A stretch of DNA of 64,000 nucleotides. Source: Aeromicrobium phragmitis. Lineage in GTDB: Bacteria > Actinomycetota > Actinomycetes > Propionibacteriales > Nocardioidaceae. Of the stretch, positions 7,980 through 16,380 are shown in pieces; within the stretch, counting starts at the first letter, position 1, and the number at the start of each line of letters is the position of its first letter. The notes beneath the pieces were generated by a model, which made no database searches, was not told the DNA's origin, and saw only the letters and a list, made by a program, of their open reading frames with translations. The stretch covers positions 1 through 64,000 of the forward strand of contig NZ_RDBF01000001.1 in the NCBI RefSeq assembly GCF_003674095.1. Reading direction: 5' to 3'. Made by a program: the position numbers and the translations under genes.

Positions 7980-9275
7980 TCACCCAATTGACGGTTGCTG
8001 AGGCGACGCGTACTCGCTGTCCCTAGCTTTGGTAGCGAAGTAGCACAGAATGAATATGATAAGGTAGCTCACAGCCTGAACTGACGCCAACACCGCAACA
8101 GATTCGAGAAACGGTACACCCATCGAATAAGGCAAAGCAACAGCTGTTGTCGAAGCGACAAGTCGAACGGCGTCCCACACAAACAATGTACCTTGCCGTT
8201 CGAGCACCAAGAGTGATCTCGAAATCGGCGTGACCACGAACTGCGCGAAATAGCCGAGTACCATCAAACGGGCGACTTCGCCGGAGCCTTCCCAATTGTC
8301 ACCAAAGACCCAGGCGAAGATGTCCGGTCCTCCTACCAGCACGATGCCGACGGGCACCAGACCGGCCGCGGCCAAGTTGAGCGTCACCTTCCGCGTCAGG
8401 GCGGCTAGTCGGGGCGACCGGCTTCGAACGTTGTGCGCTAGCGTTCCCTCGAAGTACTGGCTGACCGCATCCGCAACGATACCGACCGGCGCAGCAAGAA
8501 CCCGCACTGTCAACGCAAAGAGTCCAGCTTCGACCGAGCCGTAGAGCCCAATGATCAGCAGGATCGGGATCTGAAGTCCCATCGCGTTCAGGAGCCGTGA
8601 GAACGTTGATATCAACGGGAACTTTCTGTACCTCCACGCCGTAACCCCTAGACTGTTGGGTTCCCCGCCGCTAAGAACCGCACGCTTCACGTACCGAGTC
8701 ATCCCAACGAGTCCGGCGACACGCCCAACCAGGATGCTTGAAATCAACCCGAATGGCGTCATGCCTAGCGCGCCCAGGCTCACGCTCGAGACCGCCTGAG
8801 CAACTCCCTGCACCCCGTTCCGTACCGCCAAGCCCTCGTACCTTCGCTCCCGAACTAGCCATGACGACAGCACCGCAAAGATCCCGACAGAGAATGCAGT
8901 CATAGGCACGACCCACCAGAACGCGATGAATATGTCCGAACCCACGGTTCGGGCAACTTCCTCACGAAACACGTAGGCAGCAGCGGCCAACACTGAAGCC
9001 AGGATCGCCGCTGAGTACATCGTGAGCCGGACAAGAGTTCGCGCTACACCATCCTCCTCAGGAATCACTACCGCTCGATCCCAACTGAGTGTAATTACGG
9101 CGCCAACTATGCCCGTTGCTGCGGTAACGACGGCGAAGGCTCCAAAGTCACTCGGGGAGTATAGGCGAGTCAAAAGAGGTGAGACTAGAAGGACGCTCCC
9201 CTGCCCAATGACGCTACCCGCAAGAATCAACCCGACAGGCCCTGAGAGCTTTCGGAGTAGTCGACGCCTCAACAA
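7980..9275 (-). CDS. wzx: Flippase of the polysaccharide transporter family, Wzx-like
   Basis: 431 residues with about twelve membrane helices and the typical MOP/PST-family start: a hydrophobic GSVIGQGSVLLVSPLLTRLY followed by SPSDFGAFA. A second conserved area is near residue 205, where WRYRKFPLIST precedes paired helices. This class moves lipid-linked oligosaccharide units across the membrane for polymerisation by Wzy. It is the last gene of a minus-strand group with two glycosyltransferases. The upstream glycosyltransferase stop lies four bases before this ATG, so they are co-transcribed. Confidence 0.82.
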   Translation of the reverse strand: MLRRRLLRKLSGPVGLILAGSVIGQGSVLLVSPLLTRLYSPSDFGAFAVVTAATGIVGAVITLSWDRAVVIPEEDGVARTLVRLTMYSAAILASVLAAAAYVFREEVARTVGSDIFIAFWWVVPMTAFSVGIFAVLSSWLVRERRYEGLAVRNGVQGVAQAVSSVSLGALGMTPFGLISSILVGRVAGLVGMTRYVKRAVLSGGEPNSLGVTAWRYRKFPLISTFSRLLNAMGLQIPILLIIGLYGSVEAGLFALTVRVLAAPVGIVADAVSQYFEGTLAHNVRSRSPRLAALTRKVTLNLAAAGLVPVGIVLVGGPDIFAWVFGDNWEGSGEVARLMVLGYFAQFVVTPISRSLLVLERQGTLFVWDAVRLVASTTAVALPYSMGVPFLESVAVLASVQAVSYLIIFILCYFATKARDSEYASPQQPSIG

Positions 9276-9279
9276 CGGA

Positions 9280-10407
9280 TCAGCCGTTCATTGATTGAGT
9301 AAAGGCCCGCTCGTATGCACGCCGAAGCGCAGGCACCACTGCGTTCCAGTTGTATTCTTCCACAGCAGCTCGGCGAGCATTCCGTGAGTGGCGTTCCAGT
9401 AGGACAGGGTCGCTCGCATAGGACGCAATTGCGGCGGCAACTGCCTCCGGCGACGTCGGATCTACAAGAACGCCGCACTCGTAGCGGTCCACGATTGACC
9501 TCCAGAGGGGGAAGTCCGAAGCTACAACAGGCACACCGGCCGCAAAATACTCAAACATTTTCGTTGGTAGCGATTCACGATAAGCGGGCGTGTCCTGCAA
9601 AACCACCAATCCCACCCTCGCGCGGAGCAGTAGATCCCGTGCTTCACGCGGCGCGAGTCGGCCGGCGTACTCAGTTGTGCGCCATCCCGGATGTGCTTCG
9701 AGCCGTCGATGCAGCGGGGTCGCCATTTCACCGGCGATATGTAGTCTCCATTCCGCGGGGAACTTTTCGTCAGCCGCAGCGCCGACCATGACGTCCGCCC
9801 CGCGGTCCGTGGAGACGAGCCCTAAATAGACAACCGACTTCTCACGCTCCCCCACAGGCACGGATCTACGTTCCTCCTCGCGCAACGGCGGGTAGTTTCG
9901 AACTACCACAACCTTCCCTTGAGGAAACCTCCGTGCAATCGTTTCTGTCGCCGCAACGATCTGGTTGCTCATCGAAGCGACCTTTAAGAGCACGAGAGCC
10001 AGAATCGCAACAACGGGAACCACCAGCGGATGCAGGTAACGCTTGTTCTGAATCTGAACCGGGAGATCTTCGTGAGCGTCGTAGATTACTATCCTACCCA
10101 TAGAACGCAGTATCGGGATAGCCCATATTAACTCTGGGTCGTGGAGGTGGACAACTCTTGCTTTCGTTCTTAGCGCTAGCCTGACGGCCCGGAAGGTCCC
10201 GAGGGTGAAACGCTTCCACCGCGGTAGCGAAGGCGTTCTGATGACTTGAACGCCGGTGGCCGGCTCACTTGATTCGCGGTCGCAAGCGATCAGCGCAACT
10301 CGATAGCCCTGATCCACGAGGCTCACGCACTCTCGATAGTGGATGCGATTGTCCGTCCAGGGGTGGGCGCTGCTGACGTGCACGACATCAACTGTTCGAT
10401 CCGTCAT
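9280..10407 (-). CDS. Glycosyltransferase family 4
   Basis: 375 residues with the GT-B fold. The N-terminal domain starts DVVHVSSAHPWTDNRI and includes HLHDPELIW. The C-terminal nucleotide-sugar site includes LPTKMFEYFAAGVPVVASD (about residues 290-310), matching the E-x7-E region of retaining GT4 enzymes. A hydrophobic stretch near residues 130-150 may help membrane association. It should add one sugar to the growing lipid-linked repeat unit on the cytosolic face. Donor and linkage cannot be predicted. The ATG overlaps the preceding glycosyltransferase stop (ATGA). Confidence 0.82.
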   Translation of the reverse strand: MTDRTVDVVHVSSAHPWTDNRIHYRECVSLVDQGYRVALIACDRESSEPATGVQVIRTPSLPRWKRFTLGTFRAVRLALRTKARVVHLHDPELIWAIPILRSMGRIVIYDAHEDLPVQIQNKRYLHPLVVPVVAILALVLLKVASMSNQIVAATETIARRFPQGKVVVVRNYPPLREEERRSVPVGEREKSVVYLGLVSTDRGADVMVGAAADEKFPAEWRLHIAGEMATPLHRRLEAHPGWRTTEYAGRLAPREARDLLLRARVGLVVLQDTPAYRESLPTKMFEYFAAGVPVVASDFPLWRSIVDRYECGVLVDPTSPEAVAAAIASYASDPVLLERHSRNARRAAVEEYNWNAVVPALRRAYERAFTQSMNG

Positions 10408-11669
10408 TCTCGCCTCCCGCGGTCGTCGCCGACCAGCGCATCAAGCCCTTCGACGAGCTTTCGCGTTAACGCTTCATAGCTATAGCTGCGGACTACATGC
10501 CTGCGGCCGTTCTCACCCATGCGATTACGCGCCTTCCGGGTCATGTTTCCAATAGTTGCCATCGCCCGAGTAAAGGCGTCCAAGTCGTCCGGTGGCACCA
10601 CCAACCCCGCTTTTGCCTCCGAGATTGGGTCATTAGGTGCATTGCTTGCAAAGACGACCGGGCGGGCGGCCAAGAGGTAATCGTAAAGCTTGTTCAGACT
10701 TATGCCGTACCTATACACCTCATAGTCGTGAAGCATCGCCACCAAGCATTCGGCCTCGCGGGCCGTGCGGATAACCTCGTCCTTGGGAATCGGTGGCTCC
10801 ACCGAGATTAAGGCACTTGACGCGGAGCTGGCTACGCACGCTTCAAGGGAACCCCGGAGCGGGCCATCTCCTATCAGCCTGAGCCGCCAATTCCGCCCTG
10901 GCTCGCGAGCGACGAGTGTTTCGAATGCGCTAATCATGTCCGCGAGACGATTTGATTGGTTGAAGGAGCCGATGTACATGAATGTGAAAGTGCCCAGCTG
11001 GCCGCCGCGGTTACGCTGCTCACCTTCAATGCGTTCGGGTGAATCGATGCCGTTCGACACCCAAAGAAACGGCGTTGCGCCCGCCCCGATCGCGTCAAGG
11101 TGCTTGCCCACTCCCGCCAAAGGAGATATTACGAGCGAAGCTTGAATGGCGAGTCTTTTCGAGAGTCTACGAATCGCAACGGCCAATGGACCTTTACCAC
11201 GCAGTCTTCCCAGCTCTATGAGCACATCTGGCCAGATGTCTCGAACTTCGTAGACGAACGGTACGTTATAGCGTCTCGCGAGTCGCCACCCCGCCCATGC
11301 AGCGAGCGGATGCACTGTACTTCCTATGACTGCATCCGGTTTGGGCAGGTCTTTCGTCGACCTCGGCAAGAGCGCCACGAGGGCGAATATGAGCATTCCA
11401 AGAAATCGAAGTGGTGTGTTTCCGTGGTACGCGTTCGCTCGCAGCCAACGTACCCGCACTTCCCCTTCGAAGGTGTCTTGCTTTAGACGCCGGCCATGGA
11501 GCGCCTGGAGACCTGCTGGATACGTCGTACTGGAGACAAGTAGCGTGGTGCTCCATCCGTGGTCTCTAAGGTGATTTGCGAACGCAAGGTGGCGCCCCGA
11601 CCGTCCATCTTTTGACGGCACGGCAGCGTAATGATTGACGACCCATAACTGCTTAGGCACTTTCGACAC
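10404..11669 (-). CDS. Glycosyltransferase family 4, WbuB-like
   Basis: 421 residues from the GTG at 11669. The frame is open further upstream to 12041, but the extra 120 codons are arginine-rich and unlike any glycosyltransferase, whereas VPKQLWVVNHYAAVP is a typical WbuB-type beginning. An AGG lies upstream of the GTG. The loop PSKDGRSGRHLAFANHL, the central VYEVRDIWPD and the C-terminal KLYDYLLAARPVVFASN mark the two GT-B domains. It is the first gene of the group GT-GT-wzx and probably transfers an N-acetylated amino sugar, as WbuB relatives do; this is inference. The coding sequence is less GC-rich than the genome background. Confidence 0.8.
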   Translation of the reverse strand: MSKVPKQLWVVNHYAAVPSKDGRSGRHLAFANHLRDHGWSTTLLVSSTTYPAGLQALHGRRLKQDTFEGEVRVRWLRANAYHGNTPLRFLGMLIFALVALLPRSTKDLPKPDAVIGSTVHPLAAWAGWRLARRYNVPFVYEVRDIWPDVLIELGRLRGKGPLAVAIRRLSKRLAIQASLVISPLAGVGKHLDAIGAGATPFLWVSNGIDSPERIEGEQRNRGGQLGTFTFMYIGSFNQSNRLADMISAFETLVAREPGRNWRLRLIGDGPLRGSLEACVASSASSALISVEPPIPKDEVIRTAREAECLVAMLHDYEVYRYGISLNKLYDYLLAARPVVFASNAPNDPISEAKAGLVVPPDDLDAFTRAMATIGNMTRKARNRMGENGRRHVVRSYSYEALTRKLVEGLDALVGDDRGRRE

Positions 11670-12009
11670 GTTCGTACCAACCTGAGGATCTCGTGCGGGA
11701 GCGGCTCTTGCCCGAAGAAGATAGTGTCGGCCGCTAACTAGCAGAACTAAGCTATACCGTGGCCGGGGCAGCTGCCAGCCGCGGTCCGAGCCCCATCGCA
11801 CCGGTCCGGTGAACCTGCGTGCCCCCAGCTCGTTGATCCCGGATGGTCGTAGTATGGCGAGCGAGCATGGGCCCGCTCGCGAGCTCAACCGCCGCGTGGC
11901 TTCGCGGCCCGACGAAAAGGACGGTGCCGTGCCGTCCGATCGCGTTGAGACTACGGGCAGCGAATCGCCTGGCGTAGTAACGCCACCGCATCGAGTGAGG
12001 GAGTAGCGC
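11670..12009. promoter_or_regulatory. Divergent intergenic region in the polysaccharide locus
   Basis: 340 bases between two genes that read away from each other (the glycosyltransferase starting at 11669 and the PLP-fold protein starting at 12010). It must hold promoters for both directions. Open frames crossing it are arginine-rich and lack similarity to known proteins. No clear operator, terminator or small gene was recognised. A strong ribosome binding site (GGGAG) for the plus-strand gene lies at its right end. Confidence 0.4.
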
Positions 12010-13020
12010 GTGGAACGTCGCATCGGTTCCTCGTTCGCCACGGAAACGGTGGGAACTACCGGGGTTGGATGGTCACGCCGTCCCGATCAGTTGCTACAGA
12101 GCGGCGGACAGTCGTTGCGTGCGGCGTCACGCGAGTCGTGGTCGAGCGGAGCCAGAAGACTAGTCTTTCCTTCCTACTTTTGCGAGTCTATGCTCAACCC
12201 ATTCTCTGAGTTTGACTGGGATCTCCGCTACTACCGCCTGGATCGTAATTTGGAACCCATCTGGGACGAACTCGTCGGACTCAGCAGGGGAGCGAGCGCC
12301 CTAGTCCTGGTACCCGAGTACTTTGGCAACCGGCTTTCCATCACCGCACTGGACCTCCTCCACGAGCTCCACGGCAGCGGGAGCCGAATCGTTGAAGACT
12401 GGACTCACAGCGTGATCTCACCCCGAAGAGCACCAGTCGATATGGCGATAGCAAGCCTACGTAAGACCCTCCCGGTCGGAGACGGGGCGTGGGCGTGGGG
12501 TTTCAGCGGGGGGCAGTCCCTACTCCCCAAGACAAGCAGCCCAGGGACCGAAATGTGGGCAGGGATGGATTTACTCGCACTCGCCGGGGACCAGCGTGAC
12601 CGCGCTCTGGCTAGAAAGAGAATACGTCGGGCCGAAAGCCGTTTCGCCGTAGAGCTCGAACCGGCGTTTGCTACAGCACGGACGCAAGTGGAACTTATGC
12701 GCCTGAACTTCTCATCATTCGGAGCCGCACGCGTCAGGAATGCGCGTCACTTAATGCGACGGCTCAAGGGCTACGAGATAGTCAACCATGAGATAGAGTC
12801 GGATGTTCCGTCCCACGTAGTATTGCGCGTGAAGCACCCGCATGCGCTGCAGCGCATGCTCGCTCAGCGCAACGTCTACTGCCCGGTTCACTGGGAGCGC
12901 CCTGCCTGGCTCCCCGAGACATTCCCCTGGGACTCGTTGATTTCGATACCCATCGACCACCGATACGATGAGGACGACATGACCTATGTCGCGACAACGC
13001 TCAACGCACTTCATGACTGA
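12010..13020 (+). CDS. PLP-dependent aminotransferase-fold protein, DegT-related
   Basis: 336 residues from a GTG preceded by GGGAG. The layout resembles a shortened fold type I PLP enzyme: an early SGGQSLRAA segment, FPSYFCESML near residue 55, VEDWTHS in the position of the cofactor-binding Asp loop, and ASLRKTLPVGDGA near residue 155, where the lysine would bind PLP. Such proteins occur in polysaccharide loci next to FemAB-like genes and may form or use amino sugars, but I know no characterised member. It overlaps the next gene. Amination of a sugar is only an inference; a non-enzymatic role cannot be excluded. Confidence 0.6.
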   Translation: MERRIGSSFATETVGTTGVGWSRRPDQLLQSGGQSLRAASRESWSSGARRLVFPSYFCESMLNPFSEFDWDLRYYRLDRNLEPIWDELVGLSRGASALVLVPEYFGNRLSITALDLLHELHGSGSRIVEDWTHSVISPRRAPVDMAIASLRKTLPVGDGAWAWGFSGGQSLLPKTSSPGTEMWAGMDLLALAGDQRDRALARKRIRRAESRFAVELEPAFATARTQVELMRLNFSSFGAARVRNARHLMRRLKGYEIVNHEIESDVPSHVVLRVKHPHALQRMLAQRNVYCPVHWERPAWLPETFPWDSLISIPIDHRYDEDDMTYVATTLNALHD

Positions 13021-14047
13021 TACTCTTCACTGCACAAAGGCGCCCACGTGGAGGAGCCCCGACGTCTACTTCGAGCGAGAGTATGGAGCGATGGACGCTC
13101 AGGCTAGCGGGGGGACATGGTATACGTTTGGGTCCACTCAAGGGTTTTGGTCGCTACCCTTGATCGAGCGCCTCCACGACAACGGAGCGATCACTGCGAC
13201 CAGTCCATACGGCTATTCAGGGTTGTTCATCGATCCTCAACTCTCTGATCGCCAAGTGTCCGAGTACTGGCAGCAGGCGTTGAATCTACTTCGCGAAAGA
13301 CAAGTCGTTTCGCTCTTTTTACGATTTCACCCGCTCGATACCCATTCGGTGGAACGCTGTCGGAGGTTGCCCGGCTTGGCCGTTGTGCGTTCGAGCGTGA
13401 CTTACGCCACAACAATTTGCGAGCCCGAAACTATGTGGTGGCAAATCGAAGGCAGGGCGCGTACCGAAGTACGCAAGGCGTTGAAGTCCGGAATGACGGC
13501 CGATGTAACACGGGTCGAATCGCCGTCCCCCCTCCTCGAGGGTTCACCGTTCCGTCTTCTATACGAGGAGACAATGCGCCGAGTGAACGCTTCGAACAAG
13601 TACTTCTTTGACGACCACTACTTCTCGTCAATGGCTAGCATGAAGGAAAGTGGTGTCCACCTCGCACAAGTCCGGCTCCGGGACGAAACCGTAGCATCGG
13701 CAGTCATCATTCAGCACGGCGAGCGGGCTCACTACCATCTCAGCGGATCCGATCGAAGCGCTGCACGATTGGGCGCGAACTCGCTCATGCTATGGACGGT
13801 AATGCGCTGGTGCCACCAGCAGCAACTGGAGGTATTTCACCTCGGCGGGGGCGTCACTGAAGGTGACGGCCTCGCGCGGTTCAAACGTTCGTTCGCTGAC
13901 CTCGAGCTCCAGTATTTCACGGGTCGAGCTGTGCTCGCCAGGAAGCAATATCAAGATCTCACCCGCCAGCGCGCGGAGGCGCTGGCCGTGTCAGTCGATT
14001 CTTTAGAATCAACTGGGTATTTTCCCGCTTTTCTTGGGGCGCTCTGA
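12986..14047 (+). CDS. FemAB/GNAT-superfamily aminoacyl- or acyltransferase
   Basis: 353 residues, or 344 if translation begins at the ATG at 13013 that overlaps the upstream stop by eight bases. A first partial GNAT domain ends around residue 150. The second contains RTEVRKALKSGM and, near residue 280, the conserved HYHLSGSDRSAARLGANSLMLW and FHLGGG pattern of FemAB-like (lipid II aminoacyl- or peptidoglycan-bridge) proteins. In polysaccharide loci such enzymes may attach an amino acid or acyl group to an amino sugar of the repeat unit. Neither start has a convincing ribosome binding site; coupling to the upstream gene is likely. Confidence 0.75.
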   Translation: MSRQRSTHFMTDTLHCTKAPTWRSPDVYFEREYGAMDAQASGGTWYTFGSTQGFWSLPLIERLHDNGAITATSPYGYSGLFIDPQLSDRQVSEYWQQALNLLRERQVVSLFLRFHPLDTHSVERCRRLPGLAVVRSSVTYATTICEPETMWWQIEGRARTEVRKALKSGMTADVTRVESPSPLLEGSPFRLLYEETMRRVNASNKYFFDDHYFSSMASMKESGVHLAQVRLRDETVASAVIIQHGERAHYHLSGSDRSAARLGANSLMLWTVMRWCHQQQLEVFHLGGGVTEGDGLARFKRSFADLELQYFTGRAVLARKQYQDLTRQRAEALAVSVDSLESTGYFPAFLGAL

Positions 14048-14051
14048 TAGC

Positions 14052-14666
14052 ATGCCTTCCCACATGAGATATCTCGATTCGCGATACGTTCTAGACCGCG
14101 TGCTCGCTGGGATTTCGCTGATTCTTTTATCGCCGCTCCTGGGTTGCGTCGCAGTCGCCGTGCTAACGAGTAGCGGCCGGCCAATCCTCTTCCGCCAAAC
14201 CCGCGTCGGACGAGACGGCGTTGAGTTCGAGATCATCAAGTTTCGAACCATGGTGAAGGACGCCGAAACCCTCGGCGGCGGTTATATGCCAGAGGGGATG
14301 AACCTGGTCACCCCTGTCGGAAGCTTCCTGCGTCGCACCAGCCTCGACGAACTGCCTCAACTACTCAACATTGTGCGCGGCGAGATGGCATTTATAGGAC
14401 CGCGGCCCGCATTACCTGACCAGTACCGACGATACACTCCCCTCCAGCGTCGCAGAGTCGCTGCCCTGCCGGGTATCACCGGCCTGGCCCAAGTTACTTA
14501 CCGCAACAACGCTCCGTGGAGTAAGCGAATTGAGCTAGATCTCGAGTACTTGGCAAAGGTTGGTCTGGTTATGGATTTGAATATCGCATGGAGGACGTTC
14601 GTTCGAACCTTCGGCGGAGACGATATTTTGGAAGGGCAGGCGGCCAGCGACGTTGATGACCTGTGA
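14052..14666 (+). CDS. Initiating sugar-phosphate transferase (PglC-like)
   Basis: 204 residues from the ATG at 14052, five bases after the upstream stop. This is a short monotopic phosphoglycosyl transferase: one N-terminal hydrophobic re-entrant helix (LAGISLILLSPLLGCVAVAV), then RQTRVGRDGVEF, KFRTM, RRTSLDELPQ with the Asp-Glu catalytic pair, FIGPRPALPDQY and the C-terminal PGITGLAQV. It lacks the multi-helix N-terminal part of WcaJ/WbaP, so it is closest to PglC-type enzymes, which use diamino sugars such as UDP-diacetylbacillosamine. It would load the first sugar-1-phosphate on undecaprenyl phosphate. Confidence 0.88.
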   Translation: MPSHMRYLDSRYVLDRVLAGISLILLSPLLGCVAVAVLTSSGRPILFRQTRVGRDGVEFEIIKFRTMVKDAETLGGGYMPEGMNLVTPVGSFLRRTSLDELPQLLNIVRGEMAFIGPRPALPDQYRRYTPLQRRRVAALPGITGLAQVTYRNNAPWSKRIELDLEYLAKVGLVMDLNIAWRTFVRTFGGDDILEGQAASDVDDL

Positions 14667-14682
14667 GATAGTAGTAGCGCTA

Positions 14683-15240
14683 TCAGTCGAGCTGGTCTTC
14701 CAGGGCGAGTAGCTTTCGTGACCGCTCCTTGACCCAGCGGACCGGTATCCCCGCATAGACGCCAAAGTCAAGCAGGGGCTTGTCCACTAGCGACATCGCG
14801 CCGACGGCCGTCCCCTCTCCTAGCTCTCCACCAGGAAGCACGACGGTATGCGCCCCAAGAATGGCATGTCGACCGATCTTGATCCGCGCGTGCCTGAGGC
14901 CACGAAGTTCTAATGGGACCGTAGGATTCGTCAGGCTTTCGCCCAGGTAGTCGTCCGTGGCTCCATACACGGTGACCCGTCCTGCGAGGGTGCAGAAGTC
15001 TTCGAATACCGCATCTTCAGGCGATTCGATGATACACGCGGGGCCGATATATACGTTTCGCCCCAATGTTACCGACCCCGAGGGTCCGGGCGTTATCATC
15101 GTCTGGTCGTCGACCCGGCTGTTATCACCAATCGTGATTCGCTCAGGGCGATAGAGCCGTGACCCCGTGCTGACTTTAACATTTGAGCCGATTCCGCGAA
15201 ATCCCAACGTGAGAAGCTCTTGTCGCGAATACCATCCCAT
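14683..15240 (-). CDS. Sugar acyltransferase with left-handed beta-helix (VioB/WbbJ-like)
   Basis: 185 residues. The N-terminus WYSRQELLTLGFRGIGSNV is typical of a group of nucleotide-sugar N- or O-acyltransferases. Hexapeptide repeats follow (ITIGDNSRVDD, VTLGRNVYIGP), then a histidine-containing loop, IKIGRHAILGAHTVVLPG, and the C-terminal YAGIPVRWV. It lacks the N-terminal Rossmann domain of PglD. It stands nine bases downstream of the EpsN/PglE-type aminotransferase, so its likely job is acetylating the 4-amino sugar made by that enzyme. O-acetylation of the finished unit is the alternative. Confidence 0.78.
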   Translation of the reverse strand: MGWYSRQELLTLGFRGIGSNVKVSTGSRLYRPERITIGDNSRVDDQTMITPGPSGSVTLGRNVYIGPACIIESPEDAVFEDFCTLAGRVTVYGATDDYLGESLTNPTVPLELRGLRHARIKIGRHAILGAHTVVLPGGELGEGTAVGAMSLVDKPLLDFGVYAGIPVRWVKERSRKLLALEDQLD

Positions 15241-15249
15241 GAATCATCC

Positions 15250-16380
15250 TCATTTCCGTACGAGAAAGTCGTTGATGGCCCCCGCCACCCGGTCGAACTG
15301 GTCGTCGTTCAGCGCAGAACCGCTGGGCAGGCTCAATCCCTGATCGAACAGGCCCTCGGCGGCTCCGGCGAGGCGGGCGGGCTTGTCCGCGTGGACCGGC
15401 TGAAGATGCATCGGCTTCCAGAGTGGCCGCGCCTCGATCTCGAGCGCCGCGAGGTGCCGAAGGAGCTCGCGCGATGTCCACCCAGCGGTCTCGGGCTCGA
15501 CCAGAATCGCCGAGAGCCAGCAGTTGTCGTACTGGTCCCCTTCGCGACCGAAGATCGTGACACCCGCGACATCCGAGAAGATGCTCGCGTACCGCTCGCG
15601 CCAGGAGCGGCGCCGTTCGATCATCGCATCGAGCCGCTCGACTTGGGCACGCCCGAGTGCCGCAAGCAGGTTGGACATGCGGTAGTTGTAACCGATCTCC
15701 TTGTGCTCGTAGTGGATCTCCGGCTCACGCGCCTGCGTCGCGAGGAAGCGCACGTGGGACGCGAGCTCGGCGTCCTCCGTCAGCAACATCCCACCGCCGG
15801 ACGTGGTCATGATCTTGTTGCCGTTGAATGACAGCACCGCCGCATCGCCCCATGCACCCGCGGGACGCCCGGCGTGCGTCGCTCCGAACGACTCGGCGGC
15901 GTCGGCCAACACCCGGGTGCCATGCGACTCGGCGACGCCAGTGATTGCCGTGTAGTCCGCGCATTTGCCCAGAAGATCGACCGGCACGATGCACGGCACG
16001 CGGGCGCCGTCGGCTCGCAGCTGCGTCAACACCTCGTCCAGCAGTTCAGGGGACATGTTGCCCGTGGCCGGATCGCAGTCGACGAAGTACGGCGTGGCGC
16101 CCGTGTAGACGATGGCGTTGGCCGTGGCGGCGAACGTCAGCGTCGATGTCGGCACCACGTCGCCCGGTCCGACTCCCCAGGAGACCAAGGCAAGGTGCAG
16201 CGCCGCGGTGCCCGAGCTCAGGGCGACCGCATGCCCCACCCCGGTTCGCGCGGCGACCTCCTGCTCGAAGGCGTCCACATCCGGTCCCAAGGGCGCAATC
16301 CAGCCCGAACGGATCGCGGAGAGCACATACGACTCTTCGAGTTCGGACACGTCCGGGCTCGACAGGAAGATGCGGGTCAC
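15250..16380 (-). CDS. DegT-family 4-aminotransferase, EpsN/PglE-like
   Basis: 376 residues from the GTG at 16380, chosen because GAAAGG precedes it and its GTGA overlaps the upstream dehydratase stop. The beginning, RIFLSSPDVSELEESYV then SGWIAPLGPDVDAFE, is the hallmark of EpsN/PglE-type enzymes that aminate UDP-4-keto-6-deoxy-GlcNAc at C4. Also visible: SSGTAALHLAL, LADAAESFGA, and the PLP lysine in SFNGNKIMTTSGGG near residue 185. With the dehydratase upstream and the acyltransferase downstream it should yield a UDP-2,4-diacetamido-2,4,6-trideoxyhexose. The longer frame to 16425 lies within the dehydratase gene and was rejected. Confidence 0.85.
   Translation of the reverse strand: MTRIFLSSPDVSELEESYVLSAIRSGWIAPLGPDVDAFEQEVAARTGVGHAVALSSGTAALHLALVSWGVGPGDVVPTSTLTFAATANAIVYTGATPYFVDCDPATGNMSPELLDEVLTQLRADGARVPCIVPVDLLGKCADYTAITGVAESHGTRVLADAAESFGATHAGRPAGAWGDAAVLSFNGNKIMTTSGGGMLLTEDAELASHVRFLATQAREPEIHYEHKEIGYNYRMSNLLAALGRAQVERLDAMIERRRSWRERYASIFSDVAGVTIFGREGDQYDNCWLSAILVEPETAGWTSRELLRHLAALEIEARPLWKPMHLQPVHADKPARLAGAAEGLFDQGLSLPSGSALNDDQFDRVAGAINDFLVRK

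Noticed and set aside
11670-12041. N-terminal extension of the WbuB-like glycosyltransferase up to 12041
   Set aside because: The extra residues are Arg-rich and unlike glycosyltransferases. A GTG at 11669 begins the family-like sequence, and the extension overlaps the divergent gene start.
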